NCBI GenBank assembly: GCA_009602725.1
Contig: WELB01000282.1
Coordinates: 1-53,155 of the forward strand
From: Spirogloea muscicola
Lineage: Eukaryota; Streptophyta; Zygnematophyceae; Spirogloeales; Spirogloeaceae
Direction of reading: 5' to 3'
DNA: 53,155 bases
Shown: piece after piece, positions 20,325 through 30,323 of the stretch
Numbering within the stretch: position 1 is the first letter of the stretch
Layout of the letters: each line of letters begins with the position of its first letter
Made by a program: the position numbers and the translations under genes
The notes under the pieces: generated by a model
Database searches by the model: none
Told to the model about the DNA's origin: nothing
What the model saw: only the letters and a program-made list of their open reading frames with translations

Positions 20325-20620
20325 GCAAGTGCTCGCCCATTGAGATTCAGATGGAGGCTCAATATCGAGAAAGTGCTCGCCCATTGAGGATAGGGGCTGG
20401 AAAAGTCAGCCCAAAAAGAATGCACAGAGTATCCAAAGCCCGCTCCCGATGGGGATGCACCTTGACGAGCGAACGCGGGTACCGGCCAGGCTAGCGGCGG
20501 GTAAAGGTGGAAGGGTGAGGAAATGAGGAGAAAGTGCTCGCCCATTGAGGATAGAAGGAAGCGCGGCCAGACTGACTGGTGGCTGGGAAAGGCCAGCCCA
20601 AGGAAATGGACAAGGTCTGA
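20325..20620 (-). repeat. Cluster of stem-loop modules, minus orientation
   Basis: Boxes 'gtgctcgcccattgag' occur at about 20330, 20370 and 20537. Hairpins of GGGCTGG...CCAGCCC type (one altered, GGGCTGGAAAAGTCAGCCC) occur near 20394 and 20580-20600. Confidence 0.65.
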
Positions 20621-20760
20621 AGGAGTCAGAGTGCGAAGGACAAGGACTAGGACTAAGACATCAGCCAGGGAACGCTCAGTAACCTCTAGTCAGGAGATGC
20701 AAGTCTGAGTAGCTAGCCGGCGGAAAGACGTCGCCCTGACGGAAATCGGAGGCCGCCGCC
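20620..20760 (-). pseudogene. Subfamily D C-terminal tail and 3' UTR, minus strand
   Basis: This is the reverse complement of the unit at 3300-3430. It holds the SYSDL-type tail and stop near 20690 and the UTR 'ctaggactaagacatcag', then the module at 20580-20610. Confidence 0.6.
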
Positions 20761-20985
20761 CAGCGGATAGGGGTTTGTAAAAGCCAGCCCGAAGAAGAAT
20801 GAACAGAGTACAAGAAGGGGGCCAGGGGAAATAGCAATCAGAGAAGAAAGTGCTCGCCCATTGAGGATAGAAACTGGAAAAGCCAGCCCAAAAAAGAATG
20901 AACAGAGTACGAGAAGGCGAGAAGGGGGCCAGGGGAAGCGCTAAGATAAACAAGCACACAAAGAAACAAAGCAGCTACGAATCAC

Positions 20986-21681
20986 TCAGTAACCCCTGCT
21001 AAGCAGCCTCAGATCAGAGATGCTAGGCTCCTGGAAGTGGGTCCCCTGGCCAGAGCCAAAGGCAGCAGCCGGGGCTCTGCCAGCACGAAGGTGCAGCGCG
21101 CAGGCCATAGACCTCTGCAGCGAGACGGCCAGGCGCATACAATACACTTGCGCCAGCGACCCGGCTGCAGGAAAGTCTACCGGCTCCCCATGGAAGCGAC
21201 GGGCGATGGTGTGGCGGGCGAGCTGGGTGAGCAGCTCGAGCCACCAAGCGCCCAGCGCTCCATGGATGTCAATTGCCAACGGGAAGAACTCGTCTTCCCG
21301 CGGATGGTCGGCGTACTTGAGCTCTTTAGCCCGAGCGGCGCAGGCGACCGCATACCCAGCCTTGGTGGCACATTGGGCTGGGTGTGAGCGGTCGTATGTG
21401 TCGGTGGTCACCACGTCCAGGAGAAGAAGTGGCCTGCCGGCCTGTGGGGTGGCCACCAGGTCTACACGACGGGCGTGGAGACCGTCGGCCCTTTCCTGGA
21501 GCGGCATGACGCCGGAGTGCTCCGCTGCCACCCAGAAGCCAGCCTCCACCAGGATGCCATGCATCGCATTGCGGAGGTGGTCGTGGGCCGCTGTCCGCTC
21601 GCCGCCGTGGGCGCAGCGCAGACCATGAGCGACCAGCTCCCTGGACTCGGCCCCTCGCTGGCCGCATACACACTGACGCAC
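20986..21681 (-). pseudogene. Zinc knuckle and endonuclease of subfamily C element
   Basis: A 231-codon open frame to the stop TGA. It has a C-x-C...H-x3-C knuckle (CVCG...HGLRC). The core is HARRVDLVATPQAGRPLLLL followed by DVVTTDTY. Then come KELKYADHPREDEFFPLAID, AAGSLAQVYCMRLAVSLQ and the tail SISDLRLLSRGY. This part is intact, unlike the rest of the element. Confidence 0.8.
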
Positions 21682-22571
21682 GCCCTGGAGACATGGAGGG
21701 GGCAGTCCCAGGAGCCGGTGGACGGCAGTGCGAGATAATCATCGGGGAGAGTGAGGGCGTCATTGATGGGGAGGGCCTGAAGCCACGCCGCTGCCCCCGG
21801 GGAGGAGGCCGATTGAAGTCTCGCGTGCCCGCGCAAGTTGGCCTTGGGGAGCTGCAGCACGGAGGTGGTGTAGGCGGCCTTGTCAACCACGGCCGCCGCG
21901 AAGCGCGCTTGGACGCGCAGGTCAGCGGTGTGCGCGAGGTGCGCAAAGGAGACCGCCTGGCCTGCCAGGTCCGGGTGTGCCGCGAGCAGCTCCTGGTGGG
22001 CGGAGCGAAGCGACACCTGGAACGGCAGCGGGCCCATGTCGACCTCCACCACCGCCTGCTCCAGTGCACGCCAGCCGTGGACCATGAAGCGCTGGCCCAC
22101 GGAGGCGGCAGTCTGCGCCCAGCTGCCGAGGTATGCAGCCCGGCAAGAACGGGCGAGCGGGCGCAGGCCGAGACCACCGTGGCTGAGGGGTAGCGCCGCC
22201 TGGTGGATAGCGGCTGGCGACTGGAGGAAGCCCTGATGGTGGACCAGGGCCGCCAAGCTCGCCGCCATGCCTGCGTCAAAATCCGCGTACGCCGCCAACG
22301 CCCCTGGGGACGGCGGAGTGGCCCGCGTCAAGCACTGGGGCCGCTGCCCAATGGCCTTGGTCAACATGGCCAATGACAGCTGCATATCGTCCAGCTCGGG
22401 AAGCCGGGCCGCAGGCTGAAGATGCTCCGCAAGGTGGGCTCGCAGCTGCCCCTCCACGAAGGACGGCGCGCCAATGGGGACCCCAGCAGGGTGAAGCCAT
22501 CTGCTGGAGTCTGGCAGCCGGTGGGCAGCGTCAGGGTGGATGGGAGGCCGCAGGGAGACCAAGCCGCCCAC
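21462..22571 (-). pseudogene. Thumb/linker region of subfamily C element
   Basis: A 369-codon frame. The meaningful part is about 22470-21740, with LPELDDMQLSLAMLTKAIGQ, PLSHGGLGLRPLARSCRAAY and VSLRSAHQELLAAHPDLAGQ. The end of the frame is out of register again near 21740, where the zinc-knuckle frame takes over. The same segment occurs on the plus strand at 52806-53155. Confidence 0.75.
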
Positions 22572-23410
22572 TTCGACGCCCGGGTGGACAGGCCGAGGGT
22601 GGCCAGCTGCAGCTCAAAGGTGACGAAGGCCGCCGCCACGTCTTCCGCAGGGCCGACTATGGTGGTGTCGTCCGCGAAGGTGGGGAGTACGACTCCTGGG
22701 TGTGCCGCTGCGGTAGCCTGCAGAGCCCGGTGGTGAGCGAGCACAAAGTAGAAGCTGGCGAGGGGGTCCCCTGGCCGCGTGCCCGCTTGGGACTGCAGGA
22801 CCTCCACTTGATCACCCCCTGTCCGCCAGAGGAGGTCGCTGGGCTGACCGTACCCCAAGCGGGAAAAGGGTACCAGGGAGGGGAAGGATGCCCGGAGCTC
22901 CTCCGTCATGCTGGCGCGATCCACAGTGTTGAAGGCATTCTTCGCGTCAACGGCCAGCACCAGCCACCCCGGGTGCTGGTCCAAGGTCGCACGAACCCCG
23001 TGGACGACGGCCTCACCCCCACTCCGCAGCCCCGCGCCGTACTGGTGTGGCGCCATGTGCACCTGCGCCGGCCCCGAATGCTGCTGCCAGAGTACGCGGC
23101 TCACCAGGCAGTACAGGACCTCCCCAACGGCAATTGGCCTGACTCCCCTGCTCGGCTTGTCGAGGGCGAGCAGCGTGCTGGTGCACAGTACGCCGCGGAT
23201 GCTGGCCGGCACATTGTCTCGGGCCATATGCTGGCAGATCTGCAGCAGCGCGTTGAAGTCTGCCGCCTCACCCTCGAGGAAGATCTCCAGCAGGTGCTCA
23301 GTTAGCATGCGGGAGGGGCCGCCGGCGGCTGCGCGACGGCTGGTCTGGAGAGCCTTCTTGAGGGCGTCGGCATTCAAGACCACCTCCTCGGGCGGGGCGA
23401 ACGCGGCCAA
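22361..23410 (-). pseudogene. Reverse transcriptase of subfamily C element
   Basis: An open frame of 349 codons. Landmarks are ALDKPSRGVRPIAVGEVLYC, MAPHQYGAGLRSGGEAVVHG, LVLAVDAKNAFNTVDRASM, AGTRPGDPLASFYFVLAHHR and the catalytic box FADD. It is clearly homologous to the subfamily A enzyme but much diverged. The frame shifts near 22420-22480; the continuation (LPELDDMQLSLAMLTKAIGQ) lies in the next frame. Confidence 0.85.
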
Positions 23411-24713
23411 ACACGGTGGCAGGGGGGAGCTGGACGGGGGTTGGAGGGAGTCCAGAGCTGCCCGGGTTGCCGCATGGTCGGCGCCAGCATCGCATCGTCC
23501 AGGGCCTGCACAGCCCGGGAGAGCTCACCCGCGTGGCCGTGGCGAAGAGCCCTGCGGACGCTGGCGGCCTGGTCGTGTGTTGCCCCTCGGCCACCACGGT
23601 TGGCCGCGGACGCCGCCACGGCTGCGTCGTGCCTCGCCAGGAGCTCCTCCAAGTGCCGCTCTCGAACAACTGGACGCGTTCCAAGAGGGGCTGCTGGCCC
23701 TGCTTGCAGCTGTCGGGAGAGACCCGCCCGAGCAACAGCGGGGGGAAGAGGATGAATAACGTCCACGCCGCCTCGTCCCTGTGGTCCGCGACGATCCACT
23801 GAGTCACCGGGCGGAGCGCGCGGCGGAAGTGTGGGCGCGCCCAGCGCGGAACGTGGCGAAGGAACGGCAGGGCCGCCTGGCGGTGAACTGCGGCCAGGTC
23901 GAGGCCTGCCAGCCACTGCCAGTGGTGAGGCGTGGGCGGGGACGGCGCAGGAGGCCTGCCTGGTCTGCCCTGACGACCACCCGCCGCCGCTGCGCTCCGT
24001 GCCTGCTCCGCACGGTTGTTGTTGAACGTGCAACTTCGCTGGTGGTTGGACCGGCCGGACCGCGCGGTGAAGGTCCTCTGGCGAAGCTGGCACCGCGGCG
24101 GGTCGGGCGAGAGAGGTGGGGGCGACGGCGGCGGAGCCGGCTTGCTCGGCGGGGGTGGAGGCAACGGAGACGGGGGCGGCGTCAATGGCGCCGACTGTGC
24201 AAGGCTGGGCGGCTCGAGAGGCAGGATGGCGGATGGTTGGGAAGGCGGCGTCAGGGAAGGTGGGGGCGGTGGGGACGACGGCGGCCTTGGTGACGACGGC
24301 TCGGTGGGCGGTAGCGGCTGCTGCGCCTCTGTCGCCGGAGAAGCACACTCAGGGACGTCAGGGCCGAGCACATGGGGCATGGTACCCTGAGGATGGAGGA
24401 GCGTGGTCACCTCGTGGGTCCCCTCGCATCTCAGGGGTGGAGGCGATGACGCTTGTGCCCGACACTTCTCTCGGGCGGGAGGCGAGAGAGTAGTGGCCTC
24501 CGTGGAATGCTCCGCAATATGCTCCGCCTGAGCAGATGCCAGGGCCGGGACGATGGAGCTGCAAGTCGCGACGGCCGCTGCGGGCGGAGTGCCGGTGGGG
24601 CTGGCATGCCCCTTGCAGTGTCGCCGATGCACGGAGACACCATGGGGAGTTGCGAAGTCCCGCGGGCAGGTGGGGCACGGCGCTCGCGGAGGCTTCGCAG
24701 GCGAGGGTGGCAA
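23298..24713 (-). pseudogene. N-terminal zinc-finger region of subfamily C element
   Basis: An open frame of 471 codons. Near its start is a C-x2-C-x12-H-x3-C finger (CPTCPRDF...). After a long proline-serine linker comes a degenerate second finger (C-x15-H-x3-C). A conserved domain with RRALRPVTQWIVADHRDEAA and LLLGRVSPDSCKQGQQPLLE follows. Homology moves to another frame near 23650 (EELLARHDAAVAASAANR), so the last 110 codons here are off-frame. Confidence 0.7.
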
Positions 24714-24930
24714 CGGCGGAAGAAGGGGGGGCTGCGGCGGAGGTGGCGAGGTGGCGGCATGGAAGGCGGCGAGGGCGAGAAGCCGCTGCGCCCACGCGAA
24801 CTTGGCCGGGGGGAGTTCGGGACTCCGGCTCCGAAGGCGGCGCCGAGACCGCGCGGGTGGGGCGACGGCAGGCGGCGCGGCGGCGACGGGGGCGATCCCA
24901 GGCTACACTATCCGCCCGAGGTGGAGCCAA

Positions 24931-25682
24931 ATGGCCAAAGAAAGAAGTGCTCGCCCGTAAGAAAGAAGAATCTAGTGTATTCGAGGAGCGGGGCTGGCCA
25001 AAGAGCCTGCTCCAAAGAAAACACTACCGTTCTTGCCGACCGAGAATAAGCGAGCGGAGGGCTGGAAACCGAGTGGGTTTACTTGGTCCAGTCTCGTCTT
25101 TTTCTTTGAGCCGACTTGCCGCCGCCGCCGTCGCTGCTGTCGACGTCGTTGCCATTGTCGCTGCCGTCGCCGCCGCCGTTGCCGTCGTCGCTGTCTCCGC
25201 CGTCACCACCGTTGAACAACCAGCGGACATCGCGTGAGCGTTCCGGACGTGCCAGGAAGGCACGGGCTGGCGGGCTAGGTCGTCTGCTTGAGGAGGCTTC
25301 TACCGACGAACTCCGTTTGACCGGTACGTCAACCGGGACATTGGCAAGGCACGCTGCTCTTGCTTAACCTAATCTCCAACGAAGCCATTGTATCGAGTGC
25401 TTCTATCTTGCAAAGCATCGATACTAACCAAAGACCCTATACTTGGGCGCGAAATTGGTTACTGTCCGAAGTCCCTATACTGTCCCTATATTTCGGCGTT
25501 TTTTTCAAAACTCAAGAATCGATACTGTCACTGTTACTGTTACCTGACGGTCACTGCATAACAGTTCTGGAACTGGTCCTTGCATAACTGTTGCTCGCTT
25601 GGTGTTTCTGTCGCTTATACTGGACCGATTAGAATTCTTGACTTATTGTGTGGCTGTGTTATCAAGCAAGTTATAGTAGTGC
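24931..25682. other. Unassigned stretch with a GCC/GTC-type repeat
   Basis: It begins with a poor stem-loop module (about 24940-25010, minus). Then comes a trinucleotide-rich tract at 25118-25218 built of gcc, gtc and gct units. From about 25360 the base composition turns AT-richer. I see no exon of a known gene. Confidence 0.45.
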
Positions 25683-26699
25683 ATGGACTTGAGATCGGGC
25701 AGAATTTTTGAGTCTGTGATTGAATCTTCAGACATTGTTGAGCCTCCAGTTGACTTTCTCGACATTGCTGCTGTGGTTGGTTTTGTCGCAGACGTCATCA
25801 AAGTTCGTCTTAGCGAGGACCACCCTGTCAAAATGTCGAATGGAGACAGGCCTACATTCCGAGGTACGCCCAGTGGTCACTCTCTGGCAGAGGTCAAGGT
25901 CCACTTTGATGCGGAGATTACTCACCTTCGCATCTCAGGGGGCATAATTAATCGTGAGGATCGTCTGATGTTACTGGGTCGGTATATCACAAACGAAGCA
26001 GCTGATGTTTATCGGAGACAGAAAGACAGTGTCTAATGTATGACTAGGCCTATCCCGGATAACGCAACTGAACAACACAGAGCGTTATGTCCTCAATTGA
26101 CAGAGGACACAGTAGGGGAGATGCTATCCAGATTGGCACGTCATTTCTCTAAAAGCACAGCGATGTACAAGCAAGTGTTAATGAGGTTCAATCGTACACC
26201 AGCTGAATCCATAACTACTTGTTATTACACATTTATAAACTTCATTGAGCAATCAGAGACCAAGATAATTCAGAAAGAATTAGCTGTCCAAATTCTGAGG
26301 GTTGTGGCAGGCAGATCTATGGATCAGATACAAGCTTTACTATTGGTGTGCCGCCAACGACTTCAGAAAGACGACTATGACCTAGAAGATGTATAGCAGG
26401 TCTTAATTGACAAGGAGAATGTTGAATTCACGCTTCTCACAGTGGAGGAACGCTTTGCAGGCATTGGAGTTTCTATGGCGTATTCACCAGTCAAATTATC
26501 AGGAGGTAATGCCAGGATTCATACTGCAACACCCGTGTCTACACCTCTTGTCAAGTCATCTTCTTCTTAGAAAATTTCTATCCAACAGTGTCTTCATTGC
26601 GGGAAGCGAGGACATATTAAAGGAAGTTGCAGATTTCTTCACCAAACATTAGTGCGCAGTGCTGGCAGAAACACCCTGGATAATTGCCTAGTTCCGTGA
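25683..26699 (+). pseudogene. Decayed LTR-retrotransposon-type gag
   Basis: One frame stays in register for 339 codons, interrupted by TAA at 26034, TAG at 26394 and TAG at 26568. It ends at TGA 26697. It begins MDLRSGRIFE. It has a gag-like central region (HFDAEITHLRISGGIINRED; LARHFSKSTAMYKQVLMRFN) and ends with a C-x2-C-x4-H-x4-C zinc knuckle at 26589-26630. No protease, reverse transcriptase or LTR was found nearby. The GC content is lower than in the surrounding genes, which suggests separate origin. I cannot name the superfamily with certainty (Ty3-like is a guess). Confidence 0.6.
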
Positions 26700-26864
26700 A
26701 GGAGAAACATAGCCAAGAAAGGGTTCTAGTCAGGTTGCAGCGTCTTCTGGGTCCTCTCCTTAAAAATCAATCAAATGGCAAAACAGGTTCAGGTATTAAT
26801 TAAAACCTAGTAGATTTTTCTCATCCTCCTGCCGATCTGAATAAGGCAACGCAGCCGAGACTAT

Positions 26865-27104
26865 CTAAGACTTGGTCTGCGCCTTGGCCACTGCCGATTG
26901 TTTAGTAAATACCTGACTCTGTTTTGCCATCTGATCGATTTTTGAAGGAAATGATCCGGACGACTGTGCAACCTGACGAGAAACCCCTTGGCCATATTTC
27001 TCCTTCGTGGAGGTAGGCAATTTCACAGGGTGTTTCTGCCAGCACTGCGCGTCTAGATATCTATACTTATACTTGAATTGGAAATCATCCATCTTAAGCT
27101 CCAA
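26865..27104 (-). pseudogene. Inverted second copy of part of the gag region
   Basis: The minus-strand frame (AQCWQKHPVKLPTSTKEKYG) aligns by eye with plus-strand sequence at about 26652-26815 (AQCWQKHPG, stop, LPSSVKEKHS). The two copies are diverged, so this is an old inverted duplication. The minus copy keeps an open frame where the plus copy has stops, which helps show that the stops are decay. Confidence 0.6.
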
Positions 27105-28125
27105 TTACCTTCTCATTCCGATACTACATTATCTATACAAATCTGTCTCATCTAAAACTAAGTAATAGTCAATTTTCTCGTTTTCTATTTCCTTTCACAA
27201 TGGTTGGCGTTGCAAGTCACGTCGACTCTACCTTGTCAACGATCTTTACACAGATCTGTTTATCGACCTTAATTAGCAACCAACACCAGGTGGCACAACA
27301 GCCTACACAAGGCAATCCACTGTTCAGGCAAGAGCTAATGCAAAGAGTGGGGCTACACAAAGCAAGACCCTATGGGATGAGGGGCTAAGGTACAGTGCAA
27401 AAGCCGGCTGAAGAGGGACTACAGTACCAACGTTGAGCACATGCCGTTGCAGGTCTGACCGGCTAGATTGGGGAGCCAACCGGAGCACCGCCACAGGAGC
27501 CAGTGGCCTGACTTGGACCCAGCACGCTGATGGATAACCAGAGCTTGGGTGCGCTGCAAACTTAGCGAATGCAGCATGTTGTCACATGCAGATGATGCCC
27601 GTGTGATGCTAGTGTGACCCAAGCTGCCCCCTGACTGCGACGGCATGCGTCAATGACAAAGTAAGTTCTTCCAAAGGGAGCGAGGGCTGTACAATGCCAG
27701 CCCAGAAAGAATGGACAAGGTCCAAAGGGCTGAATGGCACTAGGACACACAGTATGCAATAGACTACAGCAAATGGGAGCTCAGCAAGCCCGAGTCAGCA
27801 GCCGCAAGTTGGACTGCGTTGCATCTGGAAAAGAGTTAACCCGACGAAGCCGAGAAGTAGCAGCCAAAGCGGGGACACAAGTAAGCAAGTATCACAGAGG
27901 ATGGTCACATAGTAGCCTCTACTTATCAGCCGCAAGTCAGTATTGACAGCTCACCTTGCTGTCCTTGCCGACGATTGATGGCCCGCCTGCCACTGACTGC
28001 TAAATCTGGCCGCGCTTCTTAGCAAATGTCTCGTGCACGTCCACCGCCATCGACACAAACCCATCAACCAGCGTCAACCAGCTGGGCCAGATGCTGGAGG
28101 AGGAAGGACGTGGCTCTCCCAATAT
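27105..28125. other. Mostly unassigned, with a few retrotransposon scraps
   Basis: A minus-strand stem-loop module (GGGCTG...CAGCCC) lies at about 27660-27720. It is followed on that strand by a scrap with LSLQRTQALVIHQRAG (about 27580-27530), the C-terminal block of the A/E type. The rest, including 27105-27400 and 27760-28120, shows nothing I can name. Confidence 0.45.
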
Positions 28126-28127
28126 AA

Positions 28128-28345
28128 GTAAGTGCTCGCCCATTGCTCGCCCCAATGGGCCCGAAGAGAACTGACGAAGTGGCATCTTCAAATGGGACGA
28201 AGGCTGTGAGAGGAGCTGCTTCTATGTCTATGCCTACAGCGGTCCCAGGCTTATTGAAAAAGGTGCTCGCCCATTGAGAATAGGGGCTGGACAACCAGCC
28301 CGAAAAAGAATGAACAGAGTACGAGAAGCCAGGGGGCCAGGGGAA
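28128..28345 (-). repeat. Stem-loop modules, minus orientation
   Basis: A partial box lies at about 28131-28150 ('gtgctcgcccattgctcgcc'). A full module is at 28262-28345 with the hairpin GGGCTGG-ACAA-CCAGCCC and 'gaatgaacagagtacgagaa'. Confidence 0.7.
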
Positions 28346-29254
28346 GCGCTAAGTATCGCGGCAGTGGTCGACAAGGCCGCCTACACCACCGCCGTGCTCC
28401 AGCTCCCCGAGGCCGACTTGCGCGGGCGCGCGAGACTCCACTCGGCCTCTTCCCCGGGGGCTGCGGCGTGGCTCCAGGCCCTCCCCCTCTACGACGCCCT
28501 CACCCTCCCGGACGAGGTATTCCGAAGTGCCGTCCACCGGCTCCTGGGCCTACTGCCGCCATGTCTCCAGGGTGTGCGTCAATGTGAGTGTGGCGAGCGC
28601 GGGACCGAGCCTGGAGAGCTGGCTGCTCATGTTCTGCGCTGTTCCCACGGCGGAGAGCGGACAGTGGCCCACGACCGCCTCCGCGACGTAATGCATGGCA
28701 TCCTGTTGGAGGCTGGTTTCTCCGTGGCAGCAGAGCACTCCGGAATCATGCCAATCCAGCACAGGGCCGACGGTCTCCATGCCAGGCGTGTAGACCTGGT
28801 GGCCACCCGACAGGCCGGCGGGCCACGTCTTCTCCTGGACGTGGTGACTACTGATGCCTATGACCGCTCACACCCAGCCAAATGTGCCACCACGGCTGGG
28901 TATGCGGTCGCCTGCGCTGCTCGGGCCAAAGAGCTGAAGTACGCGGATCATCCGCGGGAAGACGAGTTCTTCCCGTTGGCCATCGACACACATGGGGCGC
29001 TGGGCGCTCGGTGGCTCGAGCTGCTCACCCAGCTCGCCCGCCACACCATCGCCCGGCGCTTCCATGGGGAGCCGGTTGACTTCCCTGCAGCCGGGTCGCT
29101 GGCGCAAGTGTATCGAATGCGCCTGGCCGTCTCGCTGCAGAGGTCCATGGCCCGGGCGCTGCACCTTCGTGCCGGCAGAGCCCTCGCTGCTGCCTCTGGC
29201 TCTGGCCAGGGGACCCACTTCCAGGAGCCCAGCATCTCTGATCTGTGGCTGCTT
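28346..29254 (+). pseudogene. Best-preserved subfamily C zinc knuckle and endonuclease
   Basis: An open frame of about 300 codons with no stop. Landmarks in order are VVDKAAYTTAVLQLPEADLR, a knuckle C-x-C-x12-H-x3-C (CECGERG...HVLRC), HARRVDLVATRQAGGPRLLL and DVVTTDAYDRSHP. KELKYADHPREDEFFPLAID and GSLAQVYRMRLAVSLQRS follow. The tail reaches SISDLWLLS and then runs into an inverted repeat, so the usual RGY end is replaced. It lacks a reverse transcriptase and starts right after a reversed 3' module, so it is a truncated insertion despite the intact frame. Confidence 0.8.
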
Positions 29255-29594
29255 AGCACGGCCAGCCCGGCGATGCAAAGCAATAAGGCTGCGGCTGCTT
29301 AGCAGGGGTTACTGAGTGTCTCGTAGCAGCTTTGTTTCTGTTACTTAGCGCTTCCCCTGGCCCCCTTCTCGTACTCTGTTCATTCTTTTTCGGGCTGGTT
29401 GTTCCAGCCCCTATTCTCAATGGGCGAGCACTTTCTTCTAAGTAACAGAAACAAGAAGAAGGGCTCGCCCATTTAGAATATGGGCTGGAACAGCCAGCCC
29501 AAAAAAGAATGAAACAAAGCTGCTACGAGACACTCAGTAACCCCTGCTAAGCAGCCGCAGCCTTATTGCTTTGCATCGCCGGGCTGGCCGTGCT
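29255..29594. repeat. Inverted repeat with 84-base perfect arms
   Basis: The arms 29255-29338 and 29511-29594 are exact reverse complements by eye. The 172-base centre holds one plus-strand stem-loop module (29350-29437) and one minus-strand module (29458-29510). A nested 17-base perfect pair (29332-29348 and 29438-29454) brackets the plus module. The design resembles the 812-base palindrome at 18.6-19.4 kb. Confidence 0.85.
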
Positions 29595-29820
29595 ATGGCT
29601 GCTGCTTCCGGGTCTCGGCAAAGTGCCGCTTCTCCTGCTCCGAGTTACTCTGATCTGCTGTTGCTCACACGTGGATACTGAGCAGCCATCTCCCTCTGCA
29701 CCATCTTGCACTTTGTAGTGTAGTCCTTTTTCAGCACCTCTTTCTTTGGCTTTGAACATTGTCCATTCTTTTTGGGTTGGCTTTGCCAGCCCCTCTTCTC
29801 ATGGGCGAGCACCTTCTTCT
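29575..29820 (+). pseudogene. Subfamily B C-terminal fragment and 3' UTR
   Basis: The tail SYSDLLLLTRGY plus TGA lies near 29680. It is followed by 'tagtgtagtcctttttcagc' and the hairpin GGGTTGGC-TTT-GCCAGCCC at about 29773-29791. The module ends 'gggcgagcaccttcttct', where the next fragment starts. Confidence 0.7.
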
Positions 29821-30085
29821 GGTCGCGCACCTTGCAGCAGCCTCTGGTTTGGGCTGGCTTTTCCAGCCCCTTTTCTCAATGGGCGAGCACTTTCTGGTTT
29901 GCGCAGCGGGGTTGCTCTTCCTCCCCTCAGCCCCTCTTCCTCCCTTTTTTTTTCCAGCTCATCTGACTTGCTACTGCTGACACGGGGGTGTTGAGGGCGC
30001 CCTGTCTGCCTAGCCTTTGGCTCCGTCATGAACACCTGTATGCATCTGCCTGGCTGTTTACAGCCGATTCTTTCATATCAGCAGC
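29821..30085 (+). pseudogene. C-type module and subfamily F tail directly before the TMEM120 gene
   Basis: A short C-type module (hairpin near 29850) is followed by an F-type frame ending SSDLLLLTRG plus TGA near 29992. Its UTR is 'gcctagcctttggctccgtc', and a GGCTG-TTTA-CAGCC hairpin lies near 30052-30065. It ends about 240 bases before the TMEM120 start codon, so it lies in that gene's promoter or 5' UTR region. Confidence 0.65.
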
Positions 30086-30249
30086 CGCCTTCATTTCCAT
30101 GTGCAGCCGCAATTCCCTCCCGACATCGCTTTCCGGGGCCCCCACCGCTCAGCGCGCGGCCCCGCCGCCATACCCGGCGCGTTCAGCCGCGCGCCCGCGC
30201 GAGCTGCGCACCGCGGCCGCGCCCCTCTCACCACGCCTGAGAGCACCAG

Positions 30250-30280
30250 GCTGCTGCTGCTGCTGCTGCTGCCGCCGTCG
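30250..30280 (+). repeat. CTG/CCG trinucleotide tract
   Basis: A run of seven CTG-type units followed by ccgccgtc lies in the presumed 5' UTR of the TMEM120 gene, 45 to 75 bases before its ATG. Confidence 0.7.
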
Positions 30281-30323
30281 CTGCGCTGGCCGGCACTGGC
30301 TGCAGCGGAGGGGCGGGGCGGCA

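Larger units (their letters stand above)
20760..24930 (-). mobile_element. Non-LTR retrotransposon, subfamily C, longest copy
   Basis: Order on the minus strand is N-terminal zinc fingers, a proline-rich linker, reverse transcriptase, a zinc knuckle, a restriction-like endonuclease, and a 3' UTR with two stem-loop modules (about 20985-20760). The coding part is spread over at least four frames, so several indels have killed it. Zinc fingers before the reverse transcriptase plus a knuckle and restriction-like nuclease after it is the R2/CRE-like plan. Whether this family is new or a known algal clade cannot be told by eye. Confidence 0.85.

Noticed and set aside
18950-20900. CRISPR array, because of the many short repeats with hairpins
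   Set aside because: The repeats are unevenly spaced, lie on both strands, have no uniform spacers, and the DNA is eukaryotic.
25683-26699. Alternative genetic code with TAA/TAG read as glutamine
   Set aside because: The TMEM120 gene ends with TAG and the kinesin with TAA at the family's normal end, and their exons contain no internal TAA/TAG. The stops are confined to a decayed gag.
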